From contig CAWGAE010000020.1 in the NCBI GenBank assembly GCA_963820395.1, forward strand, positions 186,001 to 250,000: a stretch of 64,000 bases of DNA, read 5' to 3'. This document shows, in pieces, positions 16,734-25,337 of this stretch. How positions within the stretch are numbered: position 1 is the first letter of the stretch; each line of letters begins with the position of its first letter. This DNA comes from DATFVJ01 sp963820395. Lineage in GTDB: Bacteria; Actinomycetota; Actinomycetes; Streptosporangiales; Streptosporangiaceae. The translations under genes and the position numbers were made by a program. The notes beneath the pieces were generated by a model. That model ran no database searches. It had not been told where the DNA came from and saw nothing but the letters and a program-made list of their open reading frames with translations.

Positions 16734-19454
16734 TCAGCTCAGGTCCTGACCCGCGAGCTGGCTGCGCCGGCTGATGCCGAGCTTGCGGTAGACGTGCGAC
16801 AGGTGGGTCTCGACCGTGTTGACCGACAGGAACAGCTCGCGGCTGATCTCCCGGTTCGTCCGGCCAGCGTGGGCGAGCCGGGCGACGGCCTTTTCCTGCG
16901 GGCTGAGCTGGCCGGCGGGAACGCCGCCGCTGCGGCCGCCGGCCCGGCGAAGCTCGGCCAGGGCCTGGCCGGCGTACCAGCCCGCGCCGCAGCTTTGTGC
17001 TTGGCGCACGGCGTGACCGAGTATCCGGCGCGCCTTCTCCCGCTCGCCGCGGCGGGTCAGGACCGCCCCATACCAGGTCAGCGTCCAGCACTGGGCCAGC
17101 GGCATCGGCACCTCGCCGATCAGACCCACGGCCCGGGCGAAGCCCGGCTCGGCAGTAACGAGGTCGCCGTCGTGCATGGCACAAGCCGCCCGCCCCGCCG
17201 CGGCCACGGCGGCGGGCCACCGGCTCGGCAGCCTGCACTTCGCCAGCCGGTCTGCGACCCGCGCGGCGTCGTCGAGCCGGCCGGCGGCGAGGTAGGCGCC
17301 GATGGCGTCAGCCGCGTAGGGGATGTGCGAGGGATCGGCGACGCCCCATTCGCTGAGGCGCTGCTCCAGCAGGCCGAACGCCGTGCAGGCGGCGTCGATC
17401 CGGCCTTGGCGGAAGGCGGCCGTGGCGCGCAGCCTGAGCTGGCAGCCGGTCGCCAGATACCATGCCGGGTCCGTGGCCGGGTCCTCGCAGGCCGCAGCCT
17501 CGGCCGTCCGCCCGGCCTCGAGCAGGGCGAGGCCCTTGCCCGCTCGCGCGAGCGGGAGCCCGACCGGCAGCAGTTCCGCGACGTCGCACGCGCGCTCAGC
17601 CATCGCGAGGGCGTCGGCCAGCCCGCCGAGCCGGCACAGCGCATCCGAGCTGGAGAAGGCGGCATGGAACAGCAGGAATGGCTCGGCGCGGTCCTCAGCG
17701 GACCGCAGCGCCCCGGCGAGCAGACCCTCGCCGAGCGGGAAACGCTCCGCCCACACCGCGATGTCGGCGGGCACGGCGGCCGGGTCCAGGCCCCAGCGCG
17801 AGCTGCCGGCAGCCGATGGCGACGGGGTGAGGCTGCTCGCCGCAGTCTCCGCGGCCGGCAGCCCGTCCGGGTCGCCCGATAGCCAGGCGCATAGCGCCCA
17901 GGCCGCCTCGGCGCATCCTCGGGGGTACGCGTCCGCGTCCGCGGCGAGCCCGCCGGCGCGGACGGCCACCGGCAGGGCGGCGCGCGGGCCGAGCCGTGCC
18001 CAGCTTTGCAGGGTGTGGTCGAGCAGCGCCTTCACGGCGATGTCCGCGTGCCCGCCAGCCGACGCGGTGGCGACGGCGTCGAACAGCTCGCCGGCGCGCT
18101 CTACGGCACCGCTGTTGAACACTGCCTGGCCTAGCAGCAGCTGCGCGGAAAGCCGGGCCGGCGCAGGCACACCCGGACGGGCGAGGATGCGATCAAGCAC
18201 GGCCGTTGCGGCCTCACCCGAGCCGCATGCCAGCAGCGCCTTGGCCAGATCGACCTGCAAGGCTGCCGCCGCCCCATCTCCGGCCAGCCCCACCGCCGCG
18301 TCCAGGTAGCGGCGCGCGGCCTGGACGGCTCCGGCATGCAGCGCGGCCCGGCCGGCGCTGGTGAGAGCGTCTATGGCCTGCGCGTCACCGGGCAAGCCAG
18401 CCGCGAGGGCGTGCTCGGCGGCCTCGCCGATCGCCACTCCGGCGGCAAGGAGCGCCCGCAGCGCTCGCTCATGCAGATAGGCCCGCGCCGGCGGGGCGAG
18501 GCCGTCGTAGATCGCCTGGCGCACCAGAGCGTGCCGGAATCTGACCCATCCAGCGTCATCGCCGCGGAGCAGATCGGCGCTGAACAGGTCCTCGAGCGTA
18601 TCAGCGGCCTGGGCGGCTGGCAGGCCGGCTATCGCGGCGGCGACCGCAGGCCGGAACCTGGTGCCCAAGACACTGGCTGCGCGTACATACCGTTGCGCGA
18701 CGGAATCGGCGGCTGAGAACCGTGCGAGCAGCATGCGGCGGGTGACCTCAGCCGGGACCGGGCCACCAGCAGGCGCAGATCCCGGGTTCTGCAGCGCCAG
18801 TTCCAGCAACAGCGGATTGCCGTCACATGCTGACACCGCTCCGTCGGCCGCGTCGCGGCTGATCACGCCGAAATGATCCCGCAGCACCTGCAGCGCCGCC
18901 TGATCGGTCAGCGGAAGCAAACGCTGGATGCCAGCCACGCCCCGGGCGGCAAGCTGCTCCGCGGCCTTCAGCGCGGCACCGGGCCACGGCCGCGCAGTCG
19001 CCACAACCGCAAGCGGAAGCGCCGGCGCCCGCCGGCAGAGCAGGTGCAAAAGCGTCAATGAGTCCGGGTCAGACCAGTGCAGGTCATCGAGGGCCAGCAA
19101 TACCGGCCGGGCGGCGGCCGCCCGCCTGATCCGGCGCAACGCGACGTAGAACCGGTGAGCAGCAGGCAGGTCTCCCGATCCGGCTGAGGAGGCCGGTGCG
19201 TCCGGCTCCTCCTCGTCGCCGAGCACCTGGCCGATCAGCCCATAGGGCAACGTCGCCTCCACGGCGTCACCCCCGCCCGCCCGCACATCGAACCTGCCGC
19301 TGGCCGCGGTCACGGCGGTTTGCAGCACGCTGGTCTTGCCCAGCCCGGCGGCTGCCACGACGAAGACGCTGCCGCCGTGGCCGTCGATCGCGGCATCCAG
19401 CAGCCGGCGAATCGCCTCGACGGCCGCCTCACGCTCGTAGAGCCGGACGTTCAT
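16734..19454 (-). CDS. LAL-type transcriptional regulator (AAA ATPase + LuxR HTH)
   Basis: A protein of 906 aa. Residues 1-60 carry RLYEREAAVEAIRRLLDAAI and Walker A VAAAGLGKTS (K40, T41). Walker B is VLLALDDLHW (D123-D124). A long TPR-like helical middle follows, and the C-terminus has a LuxR/GerE HTH (SPQEKAVARLAHAGRTNREI, then LFLSVNTVETHLSHVYRKLG). These are ATP-dependent activators of the MalT/LAL class, frequent in secondary-metabolism or sugar clusters. ATG 19454 has GGAGG five bases upstream. The frame is intact. The inducer and targets are not evident from the neighbours. Confidence 0.92.
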   Translation of the reverse strand: MNVRLYEREAAVEAIRRLLDAAIDGHGGSVFVVAAAGLGKTSVLQTAVTAASGRFDVRAGGGDAVEATLPYGLIGQVLGDEEEPDAPASSAGSGDLPAAHRFYVALRRIRRAAAARPVLLALDDLHWSDPDSLTLLHLLCRRAPALPLAVVATARPWPGAALKAAEQLAARGVAGIQRLLPLTDQAALQVLRDHFGVISRDAADGAVSACDGNPLLLELALQNPGSAPAGGPVPAEVTRRMLLARFSAADSVAQRYVRAASVLGTRFRPAVAAAIAGLPAAQAADTLEDLFSADLLRGDDAGWVRFRHALVRQAIYDGLAPPARAYLHERALRALLAAGVAIGEAAEHALAAGLPGDAQAIDALTSAGRAALHAGAVQAARRYLDAAVGLAGDGAAAALQVDLAKALLACGSGEAATAVLDRILARPGVPAPARLSAQLLLGQAVFNSGAVERAGELFDAVATASAGGHADIAVKALLDHTLQSWARLGPRAALPVAVRAGGLAADADAYPRGCAEAAWALCAWLSGDPDGLPAAETAASSLTPSPSAAGSSRWGLDPAAVPADIAVWAERFPLGEGLLAGALRSAEDRAEPFLLFHAAFSSSDALCRLGGLADALAMAERACDVAELLPVGLPLARAGKGLALLEAGRTAEAAACEDPATDPAWYLATGCQLRLRATAAFRQGRIDAACTAFGLLEQRLSEWGVADPSHIPYAADAIGAYLAAGRLDDAARVADRLAKCRLPSRWPAAVAAAGRAACAMHDGDLVTAEPGFARAVGLIGEVPMPLAQCWTLTWYGAVLTRRGEREKARRILGHAVRQAQSCGAGWYAGQALAELRRAGGRSGGVPAGQLSPQEKAVARLAHAGRTNREISRELFLSVNTVETHLSHVYRKLGISRRSQLAGQDLS

Positions 19455-19769
19455 CGGTCCTCCACTGTCTGATTCTGCACAGCATCCTCAACAGCCACCA
19501 GCGGCTGATCGCCCTCGCTACTGGCTGGCGCTACCGCGAAGACTCCCGCTGCCCGGCTCGGCTTTCCCGGCGCCCGATTGATTCCGTTGTTCGAGGCGCG
19601 CGGTGCTGCGCCCGGCCGCCGTGGCCGATCGGCGGCGCACCCGCTGACACGGCGGGGCGCGGAGAAGGGAAACCAGAGGTGACTGGACTTATCCGGTCCG
19701 GCCTTGACGGGTTGCGCACCGGCTTCCGTGGGGGGCTGCTCTTCCCCGATGACGACCGGTACGATGCCG
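19455..19769. other. No gene recognised
   Basis: About 315 bp upstream of the LAL regulator; it should hold that gene's promoter. No other supportable feature. Confidence 0.45.
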
Positions 19770-20570
19770 CGTGCAAGGTGTGGAACAGCGCCGTTGACCG
19801 CCGCCCCGCGCTGATCGCCCGCGCCACGTGCAGGATGCGCTCGTCGCGGCGGCCGTGGCCGGTGTCGATGGTGGTGTGGGCGGGGAGGGCGTTCCAGCCG
19901 ATCTGATCGAGGGCCTGGTAGAGCTTGGGCTGGTTGGCTTTTGCGATCAGGATGTAGTTTCCGCCGTCGCGGGTGATCTGCTTGGCACTGGCCCAGGTGG
20001 CGTGGAGCGCATCGGCGGTTACGATGATCTTTGTGAGCTTACCCGGCTTGGCCTGACCGGGCGGGCCGTCGCCGTGCTGGCCGGGCGGGCCGTCGCCGTG
20101 CTGACCGGGCGGGCCGTCGTGCTGGGCGCGCAGCTGGGCGATCTGGCCGGGCGCGGGGGCAAGCTGGGTGCCTTCGCCTTTCTTGCCAGGAAGGCGGTTT
20201 GGGCGATGACGGTGCCGGTGCCGTGGATGACCGCGGCGAACAGGTGCAGCGGGTCGCCGGCGTTGGTGGCGCCGCGGACGGTCTTGCCGTCCAGGGCGAC
20301 TATCAGGTGGCTGCGCGGCGGTGATGTTCCCGGCGAGCACCTGCCGGTACAGCCAGGCCGAGACCGCCTGCCGAAGGCACCGGGGTCGACCTGATCTTTG
20401 AAGGCCCGCCGCAGCCGTGGAGTAGGACGGCGGCAGGTAGCATCCCAGCCGCTGGTTGCAGCGCACCCCGAGCCGGGCCAGCGCGCCTTGCGGCAAGGGT
20501 CGGTGACGTTGGCCAGGGCGGCCAGCAGCCCGTCGCCGCCGGCCACGTCGACGCGGTTGAGGTCGGGATG
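19770..20570 (-). pseudogene. ISAs1-family transposase, multiply broken
   Basis: Leftward segments in different frames: LNRVDVAGGDGLLAALANVT, GVRCNQRLGCYLPPSYST, SAWLYRQVLAG, LIVALDGKTVRGATNAGDPL, HLFAAVIHGTGTVIAQTAFL, ADALHATWASAKQITRDGGN, ALDQIGWNALPAHTTIDTGH, GRRDERILHVARAI. ALDGKTVRGA and D-A-x-H are hallmark ISAs1 (H-repeat) motifs. An internal part after the N-terminus is missing, and a tandem repeat has expanded inside (20053-20121). Dead remnant. Confidence 0.75.
20053..20121. repeat. 24-bp tandem repeat, about 2.9 copies
   Basis: The unit CTGACCGGGCGGGCCGTC plus GCCGTG repeats at 20053, 20077 and 20101, the last lacking three bases. It lies inside the broken ISAs1 transposase, where it would code GPPGQHGD repeats, and arose after or during its decay. 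Confidence 0.8.
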
Positions 20571-20804
20571 TAGCTGCTGCACGCGGCATCGGCCACCCGG
20601 ACATAGCAGGGGAACGCAGTGACGTCGAAATCGGCGGCCAGCAGCCCGGCGGCATCGGGGAACAGGCACTTGAACCAGTACATCTTCGGCATCCCGTGGC
20701 TGATCTTGGTGCCGCGGTTGCGAGCGTACCCGGCGGTGGGCCCGATCGGGCATCTACGGGTGGGTGCAGCGCTTCACGCCGGAGTTCATCGAGGCTGCGA
20801 GGCC

Positions 20805-21063
20805 GTGTCGTCACGCTCCAGGTGACTGTTGTAAACATTGATGCCGCCGTCCGGTGATGACCTGCCGGGACGCAAGCCGCCCTGGTGGTCAGGAAGATCG
20901 CGAGGTCCCGGACGGCGGACAGCCGGTCCTCGATCGTGCTGTCCGAGCGGGGCCAGGTGCCAGCCCGGCGGGCGCGCTCCCTGGCTTTCAGGCACGAGGC
21001 GGTGAAGGCGGCCACCGCCGGGCGGAGCGGATCGGGAATGGAGCCGGCCCGCTGCCGCTTCAT
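20805..21063 (-). pseudogene. Tyrosine recombinase N-terminal (core-binding) fragment
   Basis: Leftward peptide MKRQRAGSIPDPLRPAVAAF, TASCLKARERARRAGTWPRS, DSTIEDRLSAVRDLAIFLTT resembles the N-terminal SAM-like domain of actinobacterial phage-integrase/tyrosine recombinases. Catalytic part absent. Assignment is tentative. Confidence 0.4.
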
Positions 21064-21396
21064 TCCCGACCGTCCCGCTGGTCACATCAACGGACCCAGC
21101 TATCGGTTCAAAAACCGCCTCGCAGCCGTCGACACCACCGGACGTCCCACCGCCCGAACTGCCCGGCATACCCGAGCGCAGGCTGACCCGCCGCACAATC
21201 TCTCACATACACGGCACCGGCGGCGCCCACACAGCCCGGTGCGGGGAGCTGCGACGAACGTGCTTAGCCCGTCCGATCCCCCATCGGTGGTGAGGAACCG
21301 GTAGCGTTCCGGCAGAAGGCTTGATATTGCCATACGCTCACGGCACTGGAACACAGCACCCGGGAAAGCCTGGGGCGGATCGCCGGAGGCGCAGGA
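21064..21396. other. No gene recognised
   Basis: A 333-bp stretch between the recombinase fragment and the lipoprotein gene. The lipoprotein promoter should be at the right end. Confidence 0.45.
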
Positions 21397-22170
21397 ATGA
21401 GCAGGCTGCCGGGGAAACTGGTCTTGGCGGCGGCGATTCTTGCCGCCGGATGCCTGGCGGCGGGATGTGGAAGCGGCACTGTCAAGAACGCCGTATCCAG
21501 TGCAGCGGCCAGCAAAAGCATAAGTGTCTCGCCTCCCACGTTTTCGCCGGGGACAAGGACCCCGGCGCCCACGACGCCACCTACGGCCGCCGCCGCGACC
21601 AGCCAGCCCGTGGTGACCGCGTCGGCTGTGGCGCCGGCGCCTGCCCCGGGTTCGCAGTCCCCGGCAGCGTCGCAGTCCCCGGCGGCAAGCGGGCCTGGTT
21701 CCTCCCTCCTGTGGCTGTGGATCTTGCTAGGTGTCATCGCCATCGTCGTCGTGGCCGTGTTGATCGCCCGTCGCTCCGGCCGCCGCTCGGCTACCACCGC
21801 CGACTGGCGCTCGAAGGAGGTCGATGCCTACGCGAAAGGCTCGGCACTGTATGACGCGATGAGTGCTGCCGAGGCCCCGGGAGCACAGGCGGCCGGGGAC
21901 GCCAGCGTCCGCTGGGCCGACATTCAGCGCCGGACGGGTGACCTGGCCCAGGAGCTGTACGCGCTGCGCGAGACCGCGCCCGGTGAGGCAGAACGTGCGC
22001 GGGTGGCGGACGTGCTCGCGTCCTTGCAGGCGGTGGGCTCAGCCATGGATGCCGAACGCGCCCAGGGCGCTGGCCGGTCACAAGGCGCGCGGGTGCATGA
22101 TCTGCTGCGGTCCTTCGAAGCATCGCTGCGCGCGCTCCGCTCGCCCGGCGAGTATGGGGCGCCCATATGA
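21397..22170 (+). CDS. Lipoprotein with a central membrane helix
   Basis: A protein of 257 aa. It starts with a lipoprotein-like signal (LVLAAAILAAGCLAAGCGSG; lipobox LAAGC). A Pro/Ala/Ser/Thr-rich extracytoplasmic stretch follows (residues about 45-105), then a strong transmembrane helix (LLWLWILLGVIAIVVVAVLI) and a positively charged, helical C-terminal domain (residues 130-257, with STTADWRSKEVDAYAKGSAL-like sequence). Two membrane anchors with a cytoplasmic domain suggest a cell-surface sensor or scaffold; no catalytic motif. CGGAGG precedes the ATG. Its stop overlaps a ten-codon ORF (22167). Confidence 0.75.
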   Translation: MSRLPGKLVLAAAILAAGCLAAGCGSGTVKNAVSSAAASKSISVSPPTFSPGTRTPAPTTPPTAAAATSQPVVTASAVAPAPAPGSQSPAASQSPAASGPGSSLLWLWILLGVIAIVVVAVLIARRSGRRSATTADWRSKEVDAYAKGSALYDAMSAAEAPGAQAAGDASVRWADIQRRTGDLAQELYALRETAPGEAERARVADVLASLQAVGSAMDAERAQGAGRSQGARVHDLLRSFEASLRALRSPGEYGAPI

Positions 22171-22199
22171 GCAAGTTCAAGGTGTTGTTGGTGGGGTGA
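22167..22199 (+). pseudogene. Ten-codon vestige, MSKFKVLLVG
   Basis: ATGA overlap with the lipoprotein stop, then MSKFKVLLVG and TGA. The peptide resembles the first residues of ThuA/glutamine-amidotransferase-like proteins (KVLLVGESW), so it may be the start of a deleted gene. It could also be a chance mini-ORF or leader before the carbamate kinase remnant. Confidence 0.3.
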
Positions 22200-22210
22200 G
22201 GAGGCCGGCC

Positions 22211-22961
22211 ATGAGAATCGTGATCGCTTTGGGCGGCAATGCGCTGCTGCGGCGCGGCGACCCGATGAGCACCGAGGTGCAGCGACGCAATATCACGATC
22301 GCGGCCGAGGCGATCGCGCCATTGGCCGCCGAGCACAGCATTGTTGTCGCCCATGGCAACGGGCCGCAGGCGGGCCTGTTGTCGCTGCAGGCCGAAGCGT
22401 ACAAGGAAGCCGAGCCGTACCCGCTGGATGCCGGCACCCAGGGCATGATCGGCTACCTGATCCAGCAGGAACTGCGGAGTCTGCTGCCGCCGGAGCACCA
22501 GGTGGCGACCCTGCTCACCATGATCGTGGTGGACCCGCAGGATCCGGCGTTCGCTAACCCGACGAAGTTCGTGGGCCCGGTCTACCCGAAGGAGGCCATC
22601 GCCGCAGCCCCGGCGGATCCTGGAGATCGCACCGATCACCTGGCTGCTGGAGCGGGGGGCGGTGGTCATCTGCGCGGGCGGCGGGGGAATTCCCACGATG
22701 TACCCGTCGTCGGGCCCGGGCGAGCTGGTGGGTGCCGAGGCGGTCATCGACAAAGACCTCGCGAGCGAGTTGCTCGCCGAGGCGGAACTGGTCGGCTATG
22801 AGTTCGCGGCCGGGTCCATGGGCCCCAAAGTCGAGGCCGCGGTCCGTCTCGCGGCGAAATCCAGCAGGCGGGCGGCCATCGGCTGGCTGGCTGACATCGC
22901 CGGGATCGTGGCGGGGGACGCGGGCACCAACGTGGTCATGCGAGCCGGGGCGGCTGGCTGA
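22211..22961 (+). pseudogene. arcC: Carbamate kinase with internal deletions
   Basis: ATG 22211 with GAGGAGG six bases upstream. The N-terminal half is typical: MRIVIALGGNALLRRGDPMS, SIVVAHGNGPQAGLLSLQAE, DPQDPAFANPTKFVGPVY. About 20-25 residues are then missing, with a frameshift near 22610, resuming at RRILEIAPITWLLERGAVVI, CAGGGGIPTMYP, EAVIDKDLASELLA. A second gap of about 35 residues removes the ATD-VDAVY region before YEFAAGSMGPKVEAAVRLAA. Carbamate kinase (ATP + carbamate, about 310 aa) is normally the last enzyme of the arginine deiminase route; this copy cannot work. Confidence 0.85.
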
Positions 22962-22969
22962 GGATGCCG

Positions 22970-23290
22970 TTCGGGCAAGATCGCGAGGAGTTGCGGGCCG
23001 GCCCCGTCCCGCCCGCCAGCGCCTGCAGCCTGCGCAGGCCATCAGCGTCCAGTACCGTCGCCGGTCCCGCCGCCGCGCGCTCCCCGAAGATGTCCGTCGC
23101 CGATGCCGGGATCGTTCCCGGGGAGAAGTCGGGAAGCCTCACCACCAGATGAAGCACCCCGCGCCGGTGGACGAACGAGACCGCCTCCAGCCTTCGGTCG
23201 TGCAGCGGATGCGTAACAGCTACCACACGAACCGCGCGCGGCAGCACTTCGCGGAGATGTTGCAGTCTGTCGCCTATCTGGCAACCCCGG
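22970..23290 (-). pseudogene. Possible DUF5372-like fragment
   Basis: Leftward peptide AVRVVAVTHPLHDRRLEAVS, FVHRRGVLHLVVRLPDFSPG, TIPASATDIFGE has the VTHP-LxGRRLE-V pattern I associate with DUF5372 proteins found beside mobile elements. Start unclear, flanked by debris. Low confidence. Confidence 0.3.
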
Positions 23291-23496
23291 CAAGGACCGC
23301 TCCGGCACCCTCGGCGATCGCCGCCTTCATTGCCCAGCCTCGAGCAGCTCAGCATCCTTCGCCCGATCGCCGCGGAACACCAGGACGGCCAGGCCGAGTA
23401 CCCGGCACATCAGCAGGTAGACGATCTGCGCCCCCCTGGTAAGAAGCTCATCGACGGGCCGCGGCCATCGGCCGCGGAACCCGGCTCACCCCCGAC

Positions 23497-23865
23497 ATGG
23501 TCATCCGGGCGCTTGGAACCCTCGGCCTGTCAGAGATGAACAAGGCCCTGCGGGGAAGGCCGGGAGATTCCGATGTGCACGTCGCGATCCAAGCCGCATC
23601 CCTGTCACGGTCACCGCGCGGGCACTGGCCCACCGGGCGCGGCCATGTTCACGCTGTTGAGCAGACGCTGCGTTCGTACAACGCGCACCTGTCACGTGTC
23701 CAGGTAATCACGTACGCCGCGCTGCTTGACGAGGCCGAGCGGGCGTTGGTATTCGAAGACACCGCGCGCACGCAGCATGCGCGAAGTAGCTCATCCTCCG
23801 CCGATGAAGAGATTGCAGCAGCCCCACCCCACCCACATTCGCGGTGGGAAGAGCCGCCGTTCTAA
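23497..23865 (+). pseudogene. Unrecognised C-terminal fragment
   Basis: The last part, HAVEQTLRSYNAHLSRVQVI, TYAALLDEAERALVFEDTAR, resembles the C-terminal end of nuclease-like (DUF4263-type) proteins, where RV-V-TY-LLD-A is common. No catalytic motif precedes it. Kept only as a likely fragment. Confidence 0.3.
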
Positions 23866-23899
23866 TGCCTATGCCACCGAGCGCGCGGCGGTCACGACG

Positions 23900-24258
23900 C
23901 CGACACCACCGGCATCATCTACGACGAGACCGACGGGCTTAACTTCTATAACGAGTACGGGACGCTGCGCGCCCTGTTCGCCGACCCGGCTCTCGCGGCC
24001 AGGAAGCAGTACACCGACGTGCTGCGCGGGTACCTGCGGTCGGAGACGATCGGGCCCCTGCCGTTCCGCCGCATGGCCGCCGCCCACCCGGACACGGTCG
24101 ATGCGGTGTTCCGGAAGGTCCTGCGCAAGCCGAACTTCACCTGGGCCGAGCACGGCGAGGCCCTGATGCGTCGGCGAAAGCCCTGGTACTATGAGCGCGG
24201 GCCCCGTCCCGGCATCTCCGTGATCGGCGCCCGCCTCAGCGAACTCGTCCGTCGGTGA
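23900..24258 (+). pseudogene. 3' fragment of a conserved hypothetical gene
   Basis: DADTTGIIYDETDGLNFYNE, YGTLRALFADPALAARKQYT, DVLRGYLRSETIGPLPFRRM, then VLRKPNFTWAEHGEALMRRR to TGA 24256-24258. It is a coherent helical protein end, of a type I recall near DUF6082-like proteins, but no start or N-terminus is present and I cannot name it firmly. Confidence 0.4.
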
Positions 24259-24271
24259 ATAATGGCCGGAC

Positions 24272-24628
24272 ATGGACCTCCACGATCGAGAATGGGGACG
24301 TAAGGGCGCGACACTGAGCGACAAGACGGCTCGCCAGGAGTACGGCCTGACGCAAGATGAGATCTTCGCCGCGATCGACGCTGGCCAGCTGCAGTACCGG
24401 CCCGCCGCGATACACGGGAACCCGTGGCTGCGGCTGCTCCGCCGCGAGGTCGAGGGTCTCGCCAGGACCCTGCATGGCGAGCGTTACCTGCGGGAACAGC
24501 AGGCGCGGACCGAGCTGGCGCGGATCAACCGCGAGCTGAAACAGCTGCGTGCTCAGCTCACCGCCCTCGGGGAAAGGCGGGCCGCGCTCCTTTCCGAGCT
24601 CGGGGAGCAAGGCTCGCCACGGCAGTGA
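24272..24628 (+). CDS. Small coiled-coil protein, conserved hypothetical
   Basis: A protein of 118 aa. The N-terminal half (KTARQEYGLTQDEIFAAIDA, GQLQYRPAAIHGNPWLRLLR, REVEGLARTLHG) looks like a small helix-turn-helix-like domain. The C-terminal half (QARTELARINRELKQLRAQL, TALGERRAALLSELGE) is a heptad coiled coil. Frame intact, ATG 24272. I recognise similar stand-alone bacterial proteins with the K-T-A-R-Q-E-Y-GLT signature, function unknown. It follows the 24258 fragment by 13 bp. Confidence 0.7.
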   Translation: MDLHDREWGRKGATLSDKTARQEYGLTQDEIFAAIDAGQLQYRPAAIHGNPWLRLLRREVEGLARTLHGERYLREQQARTELARINRELKQLRAQLTALGERRAALLSELGEQGSPRQ

Positions 24629-24657
24629 CCCTGCCCACCCCGGCCGCGATACGGGTT

Positions 24658-25147
24658 TCAGCTCTCCTCGTACCATTCCCACTCGGGGCACTCGTCCGCC
24701 AGCGACGGCAACGAGAGGTGCAGTGGCTTCACCTTCTTGTACACCATGCGTGCAAGGTCATCTGCCGCGCCGGGCAGGCCCATCCGGACAAGCAGCATGT
24801 CCTCCTCGGTGTCCTCGCGACATCCGTACAACCCAGACAGCACGGCGATCGCGATATCGCGGCCGCCCGCCGGGCGCCGCGTTCCTTCCGCCGGGCGAGG
24901 CCATCAATGTACGGCTGGAGCACATCCAGGACCCGTCCCCGTCCCGCATCGACGGACACCGGCCCGTTGGCACGTAGCGCCCGCAGTTTGGCCGTGATCT
25001 CGTCGCCGAGTTCCTGTTCGTTTCCACGACCAGCAGCGTGGACGTGATCTCCTCTGCCTCGGCGGCCAGCTCGGGGTGCCGAAGGAGCAACTCGGCCAGC
25101 AGGACAGAACACTCGTCATCAGACAGCCGTCGTTTCCAGGGGCGCAC
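24658..25147 (-). pseudogene. Hypothetical protein, two frameshifts
   Basis: From GTG 25147 leftwards: RPWKRRLSDDECSVLLAELL, LRHPELAAEAEEITSTLLVV; then, shifted, ELGDEITAKLRALRANGPVS, VLDVLQPYIDGLARRKERGA; then, shifted again, LSGLYGCREDTEEDMLLVRM and VKPLHLSLPSLADECPEWEW to 24658. The three pieces join as one protein of about 160 aa of a helical actinobacterial family (starts with LSDDEC-LLAELL-RHPELA) whose role is unknown. Now broken. Confidence 0.55.
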
Positions 25148-25337
25148 CTCACCATCATGCCGCCCGGTCGACCGGGGGTGGCCGCCCTTCCTGCAAGTCC
25201 CGGCGTTGTGCGCTCGGCCGCTGGTGGCGGCGCTGAAGCGCCTATCGGCACGGTCCACCTGCTGAGCGAGGATCACCGCAGCTCTATGAGGTGCAGTAAG
25301 GAAATTGCGTATAGCCCAGCCCAGGAAGTCAAAACGT

